Below are positions 1 to 14,200 of a stretch of DNA of 64,000 nucleotides, piece after piece (the first letter of the stretch is position 1; each line of letters begins with the position of its first letter). The notes beneath the pieces were generated by a model that was not told the DNA's origin, did not search any database, and saw only the letters and a list, made by a program, of their open reading frames with translations. The stretch is from Zygnema cylindricum (taxonomy: Eukaryota > Streptophyta > Zygnematophyceae > Zygnematales > Zygnemataceae): positions 20,812 through 84,811 of the forward strand of contig JBBHKE010000308.1 of NCBI GenBank assembly GCA_037447655.1, read 5' to 3'. Made by a program: the position numbers and the translations under genes.

Positions 1-351
1 GAGGTATGGAAAAGGTATGAAATAAAGGCATGACGTCAACATTTCTTTGGTCGAGGGTGGTCTGTGTAGCGCTATCAAAAACAACCAGGGCCTCACTCTA
101 TAGACCGGGAGAGTGATAAGCTATAAAGTTATATAACTACAACTCTGCTAGCGCTATACTTTAATGAGCTATGTGTTGTGATGTTTTTCGTTTGGATGAC
201 AGCTTGTAGCTTGTCCGTTTTCGCGCTATGTTTTTGCGCGGTTTTTGCCACGAAAAAACCATCACAACACATAGCCATTCCTAAACGGCTATTGGCTATA
301 CCCGGAAAAAAGCCCATAGGCTATTAGCTATATAACCATGCTATATAGCTG
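1..351. other. String-reversed (not complemented) hAT repeat segment
   Basis: Bases 1-124 are identical to bases 475 down to 352 read backwards; for example 1-12 is GAGGTATGGAAA and so is 475 to 464. The identity stops at 125 versus 351. Read backwards, 278-261 gives TACCGATACACAACACTA, which is exactly the right terminus of the hAT element at 31761-32657. The next 70 or so bases (to about 350) match that element's reverse complement at roughly nine positions in ten. Read backwards from 182, TAGTGTTGTGTATCG gives a second terminus of the same family. Neither normal strand of 125-351 shows these matches. From 352 onward the sequence matches the family in normal polarity, for example GGGACCAACAAA at 386-397. 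The reversed part may continue left of the window. Confidence 0.9.
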
Positions 352-1117
352 TATCGAATAGTGAGAGGGCCAGATATCTCACTCCGGGACCAACAAAAAC
401 TATCGCGATGTGTCTGGTGGGAGCTGGTTTCTTTACAACTGCAGTACGGAAATAAAGTATGGAAAAGGTATGGAGGCTTTGCCGGAGGCAGAGGTCGCAA
501 ACGGTCAACCGAAACCGTGACCGACCGTTATCCGACCGCCCGCGTCGGATCCGGAACGGATTCGGTTGCCAAATTTGGGGGGGCGGGCGGATTCGGGCGG
601 TTGATTCACAGAAAAAATATAAAAATCGGTTACGGTCGGGTGAGCAAAAAGCGAAAAAATATGGAAATTTTGTACTGTCCATACAATCCAACATTATTGT
701 ACTTTGTACTCTTGTTATCGTGGAAGGTATACGGGAGATGTACCGCTAATTTTGTACTTATTCGGGTACGGGCGGGTACGGGTAGTCGAGAGAAATCGAG
801 TTTCAGTTAACTTTTATTTTCGTAAACGCGTTTCGGGTAACGGTTAACAATTTAGGAGCGTGACATAACCCGGTCGGGCGTCGGGTACTCAGATTTTGAA
901 AAAAAAAAACGGTCGGTTTCGGTTATCTAAAATTTTGACTTTTGCGACCTCTGGCCGGAGGTATTGCGATATTTCTCAACCCGATAACTTATTGCGATAT
1001 ATCATAATTCTTTCGCCATATTAGCCTTATAAATTAACCGGACCGATAAATCAATTAACGGTAGTTAAAAATAAAGGTGCATATTGAATATCGGGAAGAG
1101 GCTCTCCATGCACAACA
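352..1117. repeat. hAT fragment plus nested repeat, intergenic
   Basis: 352 to about 475 is a normal-polarity remnant of the TATCGG hAT family; the reverse complement of 383-397 matches the conserved TTGTTGGTCCC block seen near 32550 and 52033. From about 480 to 965 there is a probable second insertion. TGCCGGAGGCAGAGGTCGCAAA-like sequence at its left end is mirrored by TTTGCGACCTCTGGCC at 943-958 as an inverted repeat. Its interior is rich in CGGGTACGG-type motifs. No open frame here resembles a known protein. Confidence 0.45.
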
Positions 1118-1120
1118 CTA

Positions 1121-1319
1121 CACCGCCCATCGTTATTAGTGTTAATAACACTAATTCTGTCGCGACTTTTTTTGGCCAAAAATCACAAAATAGAGTTAAC
1201 AACATTATTTAAGGAAGTGGACCAAAATCCGCCACGTCACCTTGCACTAAATTAGTATTATTAATTCTAATTTCGCATTTACACTAATTTTTCTTTAACA
1301 CTAATAACGATGGGCGGTG
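1121..1319. mobile_element. Mariner-like MITE, full-length, 199 bp
   Basis: The ends CACCGCCCATCGTTATTAGT and its exact reverse complement form perfect terminal inverted repeats of at least 25 bp. They are flanked by TA on both sides (1119-1120 and 1320-1321). A TA duplication and a short AT-rich body without coding capacity fit a Tc1/mariner (Stowaway-type) MITE. This is the best-preserved copy of the family, and related copies are listed separately. Confidence 0.8.
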
Positions 1320-1322
1320 TAG

Positions 1323-3314
1323 TTTTTTGAACCTGTAAAGATGCCATCTGCATTCCCTTTACCTACATGCCATCAAAAAAAAAAAAATGTATCGCCTTAT
1401 ACATAACGAACACTTGTTGTCGACCGCAACACACGGACGTTGAGTGTATTGATTTCTATGCACCGACAACTTTTCCGAAAAATTCGTCAGAGCAACTTTT
1501 AATAGAAGAAGCTCGAAAGTAAAAGTAGTGTACTTTAGAAACATGCCAACATTAACTCAAAAGATTGACGTCACTCCGAAGCTTCATGCAAAAATTTCGA
1601 ATTGCTCTCTGTTTAATTGCCAAAGAACCTTTTACAGAAGCGCGAACAGCAATGTCCTTTCTTTTGCGTTTGAATTTCGTAGCTTTCATTTAACGCCTAA
1701 AATATGACCATATTATGCGCGATGCCACATAGATATTATAAAATAAGAAAAAAAAACTCTTTGTTCGGTGGTCTACCTGTTCGACATTTTACGAAAATCA
1801 TTGAAATCACAAAAATATAGTAAGTCGGGATCTATAAGCTATCACATAGGCTCAATTTTAATGCTGCGTTCGCCTGGCCTCAATTGTTAATTAAAGTGTT
1901 TTTGAATTAGCTTGGTATTGTTGAACGGCTTTGTAATACATATGTCGAGGAGCAAAAGAATAAATGCAATAATAAAAAACCAGGCATACAAATCAGAGAT
2001 TGGGGAATTAAATTTGCATAGGGAAAAAGAAAAATTGATACACTCAACTCCTCCAGCCCACATAACTCACCATTATAGTCTGTCAAAGGCTGTCTTTGTT
2101 GGTTGACATTGTGTGACTTAGTGAATGGGATATCCAAATCTTGTGAACCAAGATACTACTGAATTTCATGACTGTTTTCCCATCTTTAGAGATCTGAACA
2201 GACTACATGCAACTTACACGGCCCACACCTTCACCAAATACCACAATCCGCCTTAGAAAGTACGAGAATAAGTGGTGCAAGAGGTAAGTGGTAAGAGGTA
2301 TACCTTTTTTTCTAAGATTGAAGACATAATGAAGGGCTGAAGTAACAATCCTTCCATTTATCTGAGGCTTCTCTTTAGGAGATTACTATGATGGCTTTGG
2401 CACGGCAGGTTTTCAAAATTATTTACATGTCTATATCGGACGGCGATAGTTCTGTGACGGGTTTCTGTTTTCTGGGTTTCTGTCTTTTCAATGGTACAAA
2501 AGTTGAAAGCGCAAACTTGAACTTCCGCAGTCTTGCAAAACTTAAAACGGCAAGAACTCTCCTATAGTTCTTGGAGCATACATCAAAAATACATGAAGCT
2601 CTTACATTTGATGGAATCAAAACTAGCATTTGCTAAAAAAAAATTGAGAGAGATGAGTGCAACAAACTCAACTTGTCAACACGTCATCAACCAAAATCCT
2701 CACCAGTTGATATCCTCACCAATTTACAAATCTAGTAAAGTGCAAATTTGCTTCACCGGCAAGTGAGTTGTTTGCAAATAAGACAAGTATTGCCATCCAG
2801 ACACTATTTCACGTCCGGCATGGCAACAACATCTCTTGTTCTCTACATCTGCGGAGCTTTTTCTTGGGCTTAATAATCAAAATAAAAGGTACAGCAAATC
2901 CTACGAGATGAAAGGTCATGTCATACCTCTCTCTACCTATGATACAAAAACTATACCACGTTACATTCGAGCTTCTGGGAAAAAGGTGTAATCGAAATAC
3001 ATGAAACAGTGACAACCACAGTGATGTCCAGAATCTGAACTGTCTTTTCCAGAAGTCACCAAAACTTGCTTTTCTTGGATCTATCAGCATAATAATGTCA
3101 TAACCATGATGATCTCCCATCTGAACATGAAAATGAACAATATTCTACACTAATTCCACATGGCCACTACCGAATTTTCCGGCCGAGAAAAGCACACCAT
3201 CCAGCATACAACCAAACAAATTTTACCAAAACTTTACCCACAGTCGAGACGGTGTTGTTAACAGAATATCCCGGCTGAAAAAGGCACCCGTACTCACAGC
3301 CTCGTCACAAGAAC
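1323..3314. other. Intergenic, downstream of the VIH gene
   Basis: AT-rich sequence with only short frames that look random. The 3' untranslated region and polyadenylation site of the minus-strand gene ending at 3315 should lie at the right side of this stretch, but I could not place them. I see no RNA gene or recognisable element. Confidence 0.4.
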
Positions 3315-6300
3315 CTAGCTCGAATCCTCTTTGGACTGTCGTGGTTTGGTCGAGTCAACAGTATTTGATGCCTTCACAATGCCACTTTTACTGGAAGAGG
3401 AAGGAAAGATTTTCGGAGCCGGAGTGCCCTGCAACGGTAACTGATTGAACGGCCACATGTTCACAATCCGTTCAAACATACTTGCTTTACCGAAGAAACC
3501 GGCGAAGGCCTGAGGAGGAATTGGAGGCGGGAAATCCTCTGGAGGCATTGCAAAAGGGGCGATCATTTTGTGCATTTCCTCAAAGGGGAGAACAGCCCCG
3601 GGAGCCTGGAGAGGGACCGGTTGGACAACTGGAAGTACATGGTTTCTGTGGAGAGGCTCCACCTGGAGAAGAACATGTTGCAAATAATTATTGACAAGCT
3701 TCATGAAAGTTATTCACATATAATATGCAATGTTGCAATTATTTTATACGAGCTTAATGGAAGTTATTCAGATATAATATAAGATAAAGGAGGTTTTGAA
3801 ACCGAACAGCTACCAAAGCAGTTTTGATCTAAATGACGATGTGAAATTTGATTTAGCATGTAATTATGATTATGGTGAAACAAAATGAGCACAGAGTATG
3901 AGAAACCAATTCGGCAAAATCCATTATTGCACTCAAACATTATGTTTTGGTTTAACCAAACAGAAAAACCAGACGAGAGAATCCCAAAAAAGAACATCTA
4001 TGCCCAAAAAAAAACTGAGAGTACAAGCCCAAAACGAACATCAGTCTCCAGATGTATGATTGGAGATATATGACAAACAGTGACTATGAACTGATTGGAA
4101 GATCTAAAACGTTGTCCCATTTAAAGTGTGAGTACTTCAATCAAAAAAAGCTCAGCCGCCTCCTACTCACAACTGTATGCGATATGACAAAAATCTTGCG
4201 AATCCAAAAGAGAGGACATAAAACAGATTGTGATGCTCAAAAAAATCTTCTCCAAATGAAATTATTCATTAATTATTTATGAAATTTAGTATGAATTTTC
4301 TGAATGGAAATCTCGATTCAAGGAAAACAAACCTCCAAAGGATTGTAGGCTGCCCCGGGGCTATACAATAGCTCAATTCGAAAACGTTTCGGATTGAAAA
4401 AGTCGACCTGCACGGAAAATTCAAATATGGAGAGTGACGATAAAACCACGAGTAATCCATACATACAGTAAAACCGAAGGGATGCCCAGAAAGACATGCA
4501 TAAAAAAGAAGAAAACCAGCAGCGCAGAAAACATTCACACATGAGGTCAGAGGGAGCACATACCTCCGTATTTTCGTACATACGAATGACAATGTGAGTG
4601 AGATAATCTAACTCTTTGCATTCAAAGAGCTGCTTGAGGGCATCAAAGCAGATCAAGCTTTGCTCTCCGTCAAATCTTTCATCCAAATAGCTATATCGCA
4701 ATACATTCAATAATGAGTGAATGTGGGATTCCTGGCACAAGTGCACGACACGACAGAGAAAAAAAAGTTATAAATCTTTGGGAATTCGTTTTCTCCAATT
4801 ACAATCCATAACCCAAAACTAGACTTATTCCTCTACAGTAAACGCCTTCGCATCAAAAAAGATGTCATACAAAACAATATCGTCATAACTCTCATTTAGA
4901 AAACAGAGTTCCAGGATTAAGGAGAGAGGCCTTACAGATGTGAAGTATAGTCGAGTTCGAACATGTCTCTGTGGAGACCTCACATTCGCATACCTGCAGC
5001 GCATGATGCCTCACATACCCATCGATGAGTACCATACACAAATGTAAAAACTGAGAGATATAATCCACACATCTCCCACGACAGAACTCATTTCTCATCT
5101 CTTACACCGTGTGTCGTTATTAGCACTAATGTTATTCCCCGTTTCAATCAACCTTTCTCCGTGCACACGTGTCCAATTTTCATTACCGCCAATCAGACAG
5201 TACAAATCTTAGCTTTCCATCGCAATAGTCCGTCAACAAGTGTGCGAAGAAAAATGAGTTTAAAGGCCGAAAAAACGTTACCGCTGATAGCCATACACAG
5301 TGTACCAACTCGCTTGTGGCCATCTTCAACCTTTTGAATTCAGCTCCTTGATCATTTTTTTGCATGCATTGTATTCCACAAGTATGCCGATCCTAAAAAG
5401 TGAGGAACTACGTATTTTAATACTAAAGATGCAAATCAAAGGACCTTTACCATAGATATCGACAGCTCCTTGTAACAACCTCTCAAGCATGGCCATTGCA
5501 ATTTGTCGCAATACAACATGTTTAACAAGTTTGCTTAAAAACTTGAAATTCCGGGACTTATAACCATATCAACAAGCATGCCATCAGAACTGTGGATAAA
5601 ATTGCAAAGCGTCTTAAAAATAGTGTGAGAAGAAGGTCAAGAAAATACTTTGGGTCCAACCGATAGGGAGTCTCTATCGCCTCCTCTTCATCAGTCTCCC
5701 GCTCGCTGCTGCTTCGTGAATTGTTGCGAGTGAGAGAAGGATTGTGAGAAGAAGAACCTTCCGAATGCGATTCTGAAATTCGCTTCGAGGGTTTGATCAT
5801 GCCATCTTCATTAGCAGTCTCAAAAGCTTTGCGGGAGTCATCAATAGTGTTTTGAAGATCGATGGCTGCTTTCCCAAGTAGGCGACGTGCAATCTTTCCC
5901 ACAGAAAGGACAAAAAAAAAATACGTAAAAAAAAGTATACTTTGCCTCTCTTTCTCTCGATAGAGAGCCATGAGCTGGGCAAGTGCGTGACGAAACAAAG
6001 ATTAACATTAACAATTGACAAAATAAATAAAAAAGACTACAAGCCTCGCGAAAAGAGATTATCTTTAACAACAACGATACATGAAAAAACAGTCTGCTCA
6101 AGAAAGATAACTACACTTGCAATTGCAATACCACCAACCAACTTTTTGTTTTAAGGCAGAAATGTAAAGCCACTAAAGCTCACACAAAAGGTTCCTGAGT
6201 TGTTTCCCAACGTCTAGCACAACACTGCCACTACTCCATGGTGAAGAGGACACCCACTTTTCTCTCAAAAAAATAAATAAATAATACAGTGAGCTATAAC

Positions 6301-9300
6301 AGAGTAGGAAAATACCTTTGTGCCGATAATAAGTTTTTGACGAGGGTTTATGCCGTATTCATTGGGGACAACACCATCCGCAAGAGTCTGTATTCAAATT
6401 GACAAAAAGAAGTCAGCACTTTTGGGGTTAACTGGGCATACAACACAAACTCCTTCTTGCCCGTTTGGTGTCAAATTCCAAACACGGTAATTACACACAC
6501 TTGATTACTGGCGCTACTGGACAGTAATCGCAGAAAAATGTACAGAGGATTCGTGCAGTTTTCTGTCCGTTTTTCTGCAATTACTGACCAGTAACGCCAG
6601 TAATCAAGTGTAACCCTATAAGTTCCAAAGACCCAATCTTCCAGTGTATAACCTTATACTGCATCTTCAGCTCCTTTTGGTGCACAGAAGTTCTTCACAC
6701 ATTTTCTTAGGAGTAAAGGAGATGTTTGAACTTCGGAAGGCGTAACTTCCAAAGAAAAAAAAAAAACAGAAAAACAAAACCAAAAAAACAACAAAAAACT
6801 CCTCTGTGAAGAAAGTTGCAAGTAAAATAGCAAAATCTAAAGCCTGACTGGACGAAAAATAGCAAAAAGAGCAAAAACCCACCACTAAAAGAGCAATCAA
6901 GGCATCTTACTTTGGCCACAGTAAATAGCTTGTCCTGGTGCTGGATATTGAGATGTTTGTTGTGGAGGAGATCATACCTGACCCCCATCATAACCAGAGT
7001 GTCAAAAGACCAACAGACTAAACATCTGACAAATTGAAGCTCTGTTATTTACAGCAAATTCCTGCCATAATTTTAGGAGGTGACAGGTTGAGAAAATAAA
7101 GATATAACATAATTTTAAACCTTATCATACCTAGAGCCACATAACCAGACTTCATTTAAATTGGCATTTCACATATAAGAATCTCACTTTATTCTTGGTT
7201 ACCATGATTTGTTAGAGGCGGAAGATAAGTGGATGGGGGTGCCATTTTGTAGACAGACAAAGAGCAGATAACTTGCAACTTTGGTGCTAGAGATCTACAT
7301 GAATCCTCGTGAAAGTTTAAACACGTCTGCCCTCCCCCCCTCTCTCTCTCCCTCTCTCCCTCCCCTCTCTGAGCTACTCCTGAGGGCCACACATAAACAG
7401 CTGAGAAACAAAAAAGCGAACGCATTTTTGGTACTTTTTAGTACGATTTTGGACCAAAAAGATAATTTTCACCATTTGGTCCGGATCGTATTAGTGTCTC
7501 AAGGGCATAGAGTAAAAGGTCAGGAGATCAATAACGTACTTCGCCGAATCATAAATGTCGGGAATCTTGCTGATATCAAAACGGCTGCAAAAAAGACAAA
7601 TGAGCAGCATTGATGAGCCTACTTGCCATCAGCTACTCAACAACAAGTTGAAATTTAATGACACAATGAGAAGAAAAAAAACAAAGGTCTGCTTCTAAGC
7701 ATTTGTTAACCATCAGATATACCTGGCAATCGTTTCACAGAATCATACGATTGTTACATATTTATATGCTCAATTAAAACCAAGAACCATCTACCAATCC
7801 CCTGCATGGTAGGGTAATATTCGCCACTAGTGACAAATATCCATTACAACAAAATTAAAATTTACGATCAGCACAGTCAATTCAACACTCACTCCTTCCG
7901 TTCGTTATAGATATCCCTCTCGAGCTTTTTCCACCGTGCAAACATAAGCAGAAAATTCTCGCTGCCACATGGCAATCCTGCAGCAATACGGTCAACATCA
8001 AGTCGTGCTTTTCCAAGAAACCTTGCAGTGTCATATGGTGGTATCTCCTCATTCTTCAATTCTTCACTAACCTCCCCAGCCTCCTCCTCTATCCATTTCT
8101 CTTCCTCTTTGCAGCGCTCCTTCAACTGCGCTGTCACGCTCTTCACCAGCTTTACCTGTTCCATCCAACCCATTTTGTAGCAACTATGAGAAATACCAAC
8201 TAACATGAGGACTATCGCTATTAGAGTCAGTAATTAGCTTTAACACTTTATGGAAAAAAAAGAAATTAAACAATGTTTTGGCACTTGACTCATTATGAAC
8301 CACTTAACTAAATAATGTAATAAACAAAAATTTACAATTTTGAGTAAAAATGAAACTCGAATTAGAGCGATTAACTTTGGATAGCATAGCATAGTCTACT
8401 ATCCTAAGAATACCTGCATGATTCAGCTAGATGCTACAAGGGTGTAATGTCCTCATTCCGCCATTTAGTAATTTCTGACTGGGAATTTCCTTGCTTTGAC
8501 AACAGTAGTCAAGCCTGAAAAAACCTACTGCAGAACCTGGTCATTATTCTCCAGCTCAACTGACGGTCAAAGGCTGTTCGCATACTTAAATGACGACGAC
8601 GGTGAGTTGAATCATCTCTGAAACTAAATTTGATTTCAAGCGATAATGCTTGAAACGCAGAACTTGTCATCGGCGGTTCTATGCCAGTGATTCTTTTGTA
8701 GAACTCAGGAAATATAACTTGAATTAAAATTCTTGAACTCATCGCAATTGATAGCCTTCATTCTCAATGAATCATATTATTTTTATCTGACGCATTGCGT
8801 TGATTTTTGTGTGCAGCAGAGACCACGGTACAGTGAGTGAATAACTGCACAATTCTATGACAAAACTGTGAAGCATATCTACATTTTAAGAAAGCACCTA
8901 CAGGCGACATGACTAGCCAATCTTTACAATTGAGACACAGAGAGCCAACTGAGTGGAAACAGCTTTGAACCAATGTTGGCAAGAAAAGTTTTGTTGCAAA
9001 TAAGTTTTGTTTCTGCTGAGATCTTTGTAAACTAAACGAGTGGTCTTTTGATAACAAAAAAATGATCTACTGGATCCAAATTAATCGGGATATCTCATGA
9101 GCTCATTTGACCCGTTTGTATATATATATATATATATATATATGAACGAGAGATATATGTTTGGTGACGCCTCACAAGTTGGAAAGCTATTTGAAGACAG
9201 ATATAGACTTTGAAGAGCATCTCTAACTTTATATGGCCACTAATAGAATCTTAGACAGCTTGGCCAATTTAAAGCGACATGCAGGCCATGTGCATAAGCT

Positions 9301-11138
9301 GTCAAACAATATTTCATACTAGCGTCAAATCCTTCCATGTAAAATACAAGGGCATTTATTGCCATCTTCTCCTGCCATGCGTCTATTAATCAATTAACCA
9401 TCCAATCAAACACACATGTTCTTTTGAGAACAAACAAAGCGTCGAAAGCTCACTAGATTGTGCATAATCGCCAGAGACTCTGGAGGGATGCCCCCTCCAT
9501 CCACCATCCAGGGCTGTCCTTCAGGCGTGTCAGTTGGAGGTGGTGGTGTTGGAGACGTCATAAGCTCGTATAACCGACTCTGCATTCATAAGTACAAACG
9601 GTGATAGGGTATCCATTAGACATTCTTGCAAATGTGGAGCCGGTGAAATTAAATCGACATTTGCATTAGATGTCCCCCTACTTTCTAAAAAGCAAAAATG
9701 TCTGGTGAAGTACGTCAACCAGCAATTTTTATTCTGGCGCAAGGCGTTTGAAGCACAAAAAGCTAAGAAGGTTTGAGGCACAAAAAGTTAAAAACATTAC
9801 AATAATTACTAGATATTCCAACAGGCGTAAAAAGTAATCGTCCGTTGATTGATTCATGACCTCACAATCTCCATAACTTAGCAGAAGAATAGAAGTTTCT
9901 CTTAAACATGCACCGAGTGTGTAGCCTATGTTAAATGGCAGATTAAAAGATTTGAAGTGAATTTGGGATGACTGCCCAGTTGCTAAAAAACGTTACCACG
10001 GTGGTTTAGACAACCAAGCTATCTGATGTAAACACAACAGAAGCTGTAAGTGTAACAAGATTTCAAGAAATGAGTTGGGAGAACTGAAGTCATTGGTGGA
10101 CACATGATCCATGCAGATTAACAAATGGCCAATGAACAAATTTTGAAAGGATATGCCAAGTGGTGGCAAGCGTATCCTCTAATGGCTTCCTAGTGCCTGA
10201 AGAGGTAAGCACAGGAGTAGAAGTTACTTCATTTAAAACTTGATCATAAAGTAGCACAAGGGAACTGCAACTAATTACTTTAAAGTTGAAGTTAAAGTTA
10301 AACGAAATTGTTTTTGTCGCCCAGTGCTCATCAGCTTGTTGCATTGTTGCCAAATTTGCCCAATGGAGCTATTCGTGGTAAAGTGACACTCAAATCACAA
10401 ACTCTGAGGTTTGGATTTCACCCTAAAGCTTAAGAAGTACAGACGAGGAATATTTAACAATGAACACATTAAAAGATATGGTCGAACAGACTACTTGAGA
10501 GTGCATCACATTACAAACTTTTTGAAGTATCTCTCAACGTATGTCAAACCAAAAAAACTGTCTCCTAGCATCGATTTTAAGCATTAACTTCAAAAATTAT
10601 TTAATAACGGCTGCAATTCCAATACCGACCTGTCTGAAAATTTAAGAACAGTGATAGGCTTCCAACTTGATGCTTGCAGATAAACCGGGTATGCGACAGG
10701 GTGAAAAAAAACTATGAAGGGTAAAATTGACCGGGTATGAAATAGGGAGAAAACTACGGGGGTTGACAACGTGAGCAGAAAAGTTTTCCTTTCAGCCAAA
10801 AACTAAAAAATGTTTTCTAATCCAGCAATAGTACTCATCAAACTTCAAACTATTTGTTGTCTACGTGCGTGATTCAGAGGAAACTTCCGTACAAGATGCA
10901 CCCACTACGCACCCATTTTTAGTCCCTATTAGTCTCCGTTATTAGTCCTGCATTCCAATAAGAACGAAAAACACCTATTGAACATAACATCCAACAGATT
11001 TACATGAACCGCACCTTGGCCTGCTTCATCTCAATGTATGCCGTGTCAAGCCCATCAAGCATCGGTGAGTCTTTGCTGACCAAGCTCACCTGTCATTTTT
11101 AACTTACCCAAAAGTGTGTCAGAACTTTATACTTACAT

Positions 11139-11227
<89 letters not shown>

Positions 11228-14200
11228 TACAACCAACTCTGTTGTCAATATGCAACATACAACAGCAAACGAAAAACCCGTTGTTACTGAAATCTCTTCA
11301 ACAATAGTGACTAAAGAAACCAGGTAAGTCAATCAACATCAATCCTAATACCTTGATTTCCTAGGTCAGTGTAAAGCCTTGAAAATAACAGAGAATGTAA
11401 CTGTTTCGTCCTGCTAGTCAGTACACAAACATCGAGGAACAACGGTAAAAAAACTTGATGCTGCTGCGGAGTATAAAGGCTATATTTGGCATTTTTGGCA
11501 AGGGATAAAAAATCTTCTCCAGTAACCTTTGTGGTTACTAACACGGGAACCAGTTTCTTGTTCCCATAAGATTTTCAATTTAATTTCCCATAAAAGCTTG
11601 AAGAAAAATCAACCAGCACAAATTTCACTTGTTTTCCAGGCTACAAAATATGACATGTCAAAACATACGATCACAAAAATGACTTTTGTTTAGTTCACAA
11701 AATAGGGTACATGCTGTGTGACGTCAAGTCAAAGGATTGCAATGTCAACGCATTAACGTCTGAGGCAGTCTATGACTTGGACCAGTTTTTGTTTTTAAAT
11801 AATGGGTAAATAAAGAAGACGGCAGGATTCTTTGGACCGCCACAAATTCAATTGATCAGCGACAACAATGACAGTGAAAGTCTATTGCTTAAACCGTCAA
11901 CAGCACGTCATCTACTTAATGTTGACATAGATGATTTTGAAAAGTTGTCCGTTTGACTTTACTGTAACAGATGTTTCCTGTGACTATCGGCCTCTGTTAC
12001 CGATCAAGCTACAGTTGACTTAACTTCAAATTTGCAAAGAAAGTAATAGGTGATTTATTTGCACAAATTATCTTTTACCTGTAAATTTGCATAAAAAACT
12101 GTACCAAAAAGTAAAATTCAAGTATTTTGCAGCATGCAAAAGCTTGGATCATAGCGTGACCCCCCACAGGAAGATTATTTTCTCCAATTCTTTTCCTGTG
12201 CTAACATCATAAAAAGGTATGCTTCAACTTCCCAGACTGATAAATGAAACACTTCGTATGTTCAACACATTAATCACTTTTATGAATAGAAATTATCTCT
12301 AAAGTAAGATGTTCTATGACAGCAAACCCACGAACGGCACAAACTGCCTAACAATGACAAACCAAACGTTGGTAAAGCAAGCTTCCTTGAAACCGGAACA
12401 AGGTAGGTACAAGGAATGCTCGACTTCTCAAAATTCATGCTAGAGTGAGGCTAAGTTGAGGTTGTTCAACTGCAAGCAAGAATGTTCCGCTGTATAACAG
12501 CAAATTCTAACAGCAAACTCTTAAAGAGCGAGAGAGTTAAGAGGTGCATTGATTATTATGCCCTAACAGAAAAGCCTACAGAATGTAAGGGGCTAAAGTA
12601 GATACGGAAACGGCTTACAAGAATTGGCGTTAAAGGGCCCTCCAAGTCCAACAGGCCCTTTGTAAATGCAGCAGCAGACATCTGAAAGTGCCATATTCCA
12701 CCATAGCATGCTCAGTCAGTCCTTTTGTAAGAATTTTATTCTAGAATTTAATTCTCGATGACTTCTTTTATCTTGGATGTTCCTTCCCAATACACGAGAA
12801 GATTGGTTCATGTGGTACAAACTTTTCAATGCCCAATACGTTTTTATGTAAGAGAAAATGCATCTTATACTTCGCTAAAATTGCCAGGTATATGTGTCTC
12901 CTATATGACTTCCAAAAATAACAAATAAGGTAACAACAATTTCTCGGTTCACCTCCAGTAGAGCAGAACACTGCTTTTATTGTGCTGCATTAACCAACTC
13001 ATAGATTACAGTAATGCTCAAAATTGTACAAGTGATTGGGTCAAGCTGTTACAATTTGTACAATAATAAATGTAAAAATGGTAAGAAAACAGTCCCACCA
13101 AGTCGGTTCTTCATAAAGTATTCATGGCAGAAGATTCAAATCGTGTCATAGTCCTAGACATACCTGCACTCGGCCTTCATCAGAGCTGTATATCTTGAGA
13201 TCGTGACGATACGTGCTGTGAAGTCGAATCAAACCCGTGCCTTCACCAGCTTCAACTGGAATCCCATATCCATCATGTGTACTCATAAATTCCAAGACTT
13301 TAAGCTCAAATTACCTTCTTATTCCATTGAACTTCTTCTCAAACCGTGAACCCATAAACCTTTGATTCTCAGATTACAAAGACCCAAAAACCCTGTTCCT
13401 TTACCTTGCCACAATGACCTTGCCATACCATAGCCAGCCCAGACACACTGAATAAGCGGAAAAAAAAAAAACACCCAGACTACAAGAACAACCGATTGTC
13501 GTGGCGTTCTGCTATTGAATAAAACAAATAGGTAAATAGAGTGGAATGTCGAGCCTCAAAAGCACTGCTACTCACCAGGATACATGTTAAAACGAAACAT
13601 ACGACCGAGCTCCTCAGCCTGCCAAACCAAAGAGAAACAGCCCTTTTACTTTCCTCCCTTGATTTTTTACAAAAAGTATGCCAATGTTGATCTTGAGTGG
13701 ATGCACATCCTAACAGAAGGATAACATTGCACAACAGTTCAAATGTGCCAAAACAATTCGAAACGATATATGTGGTGACCCCATACTATACACATAAAAT
13801 ACGATATAATATGCCTGTAGTGGCCAAACGACATATGGTGTTTCCAATTGTTTCGACACATTTGAACTATGAATTGCTCTGAATGTACCAAACAGGGAGC
13901 AAGTTAGAGTGACCTGTATGCGTCCCGCGTGAGTCAATACTCCTCCGTACTTCAACACCATGAGTGCCTCAGTAGGACGCTCTACTAACCCCTCCCCTTC
14001 TTCCTCGCGAACCGTCACCCACTTCTGAGGCTTCAGCTGTGCTTTTCTATAAATTCCGGAAAAGTGGCCTCCCTGGATATACATGGAAAATGAGGGTACA
14101 TCAGGAACTGAGAAACTGGATTCAAGAGTGTTTATTGCTAAAAAGAAAATCCAGATGACAGAAACAACAATCATCAACATGGAAGCTGGGAAAGGCCCAC

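Noticed and set aside
1-475. Simple reflection padding of the window edge as the cause of the mirror
   Set aside because: A reflection would be symmetric to its centre at 238, but the symmetry breaks at 125 versus 351, and 125-351 is not self-mirrored.
1-475. Natural triplex-type mirror repeat
   Set aside because: Natural mirror repeats are short purine/pyrimidine tracts; this is 124 bp of mixed sequence, and the inner part also matches a family in reversed polarity.
11099-11332. Frames over the AG microsatellite
   Set aside because: Dipeptide repeats with no homology, inside a VIH intron.
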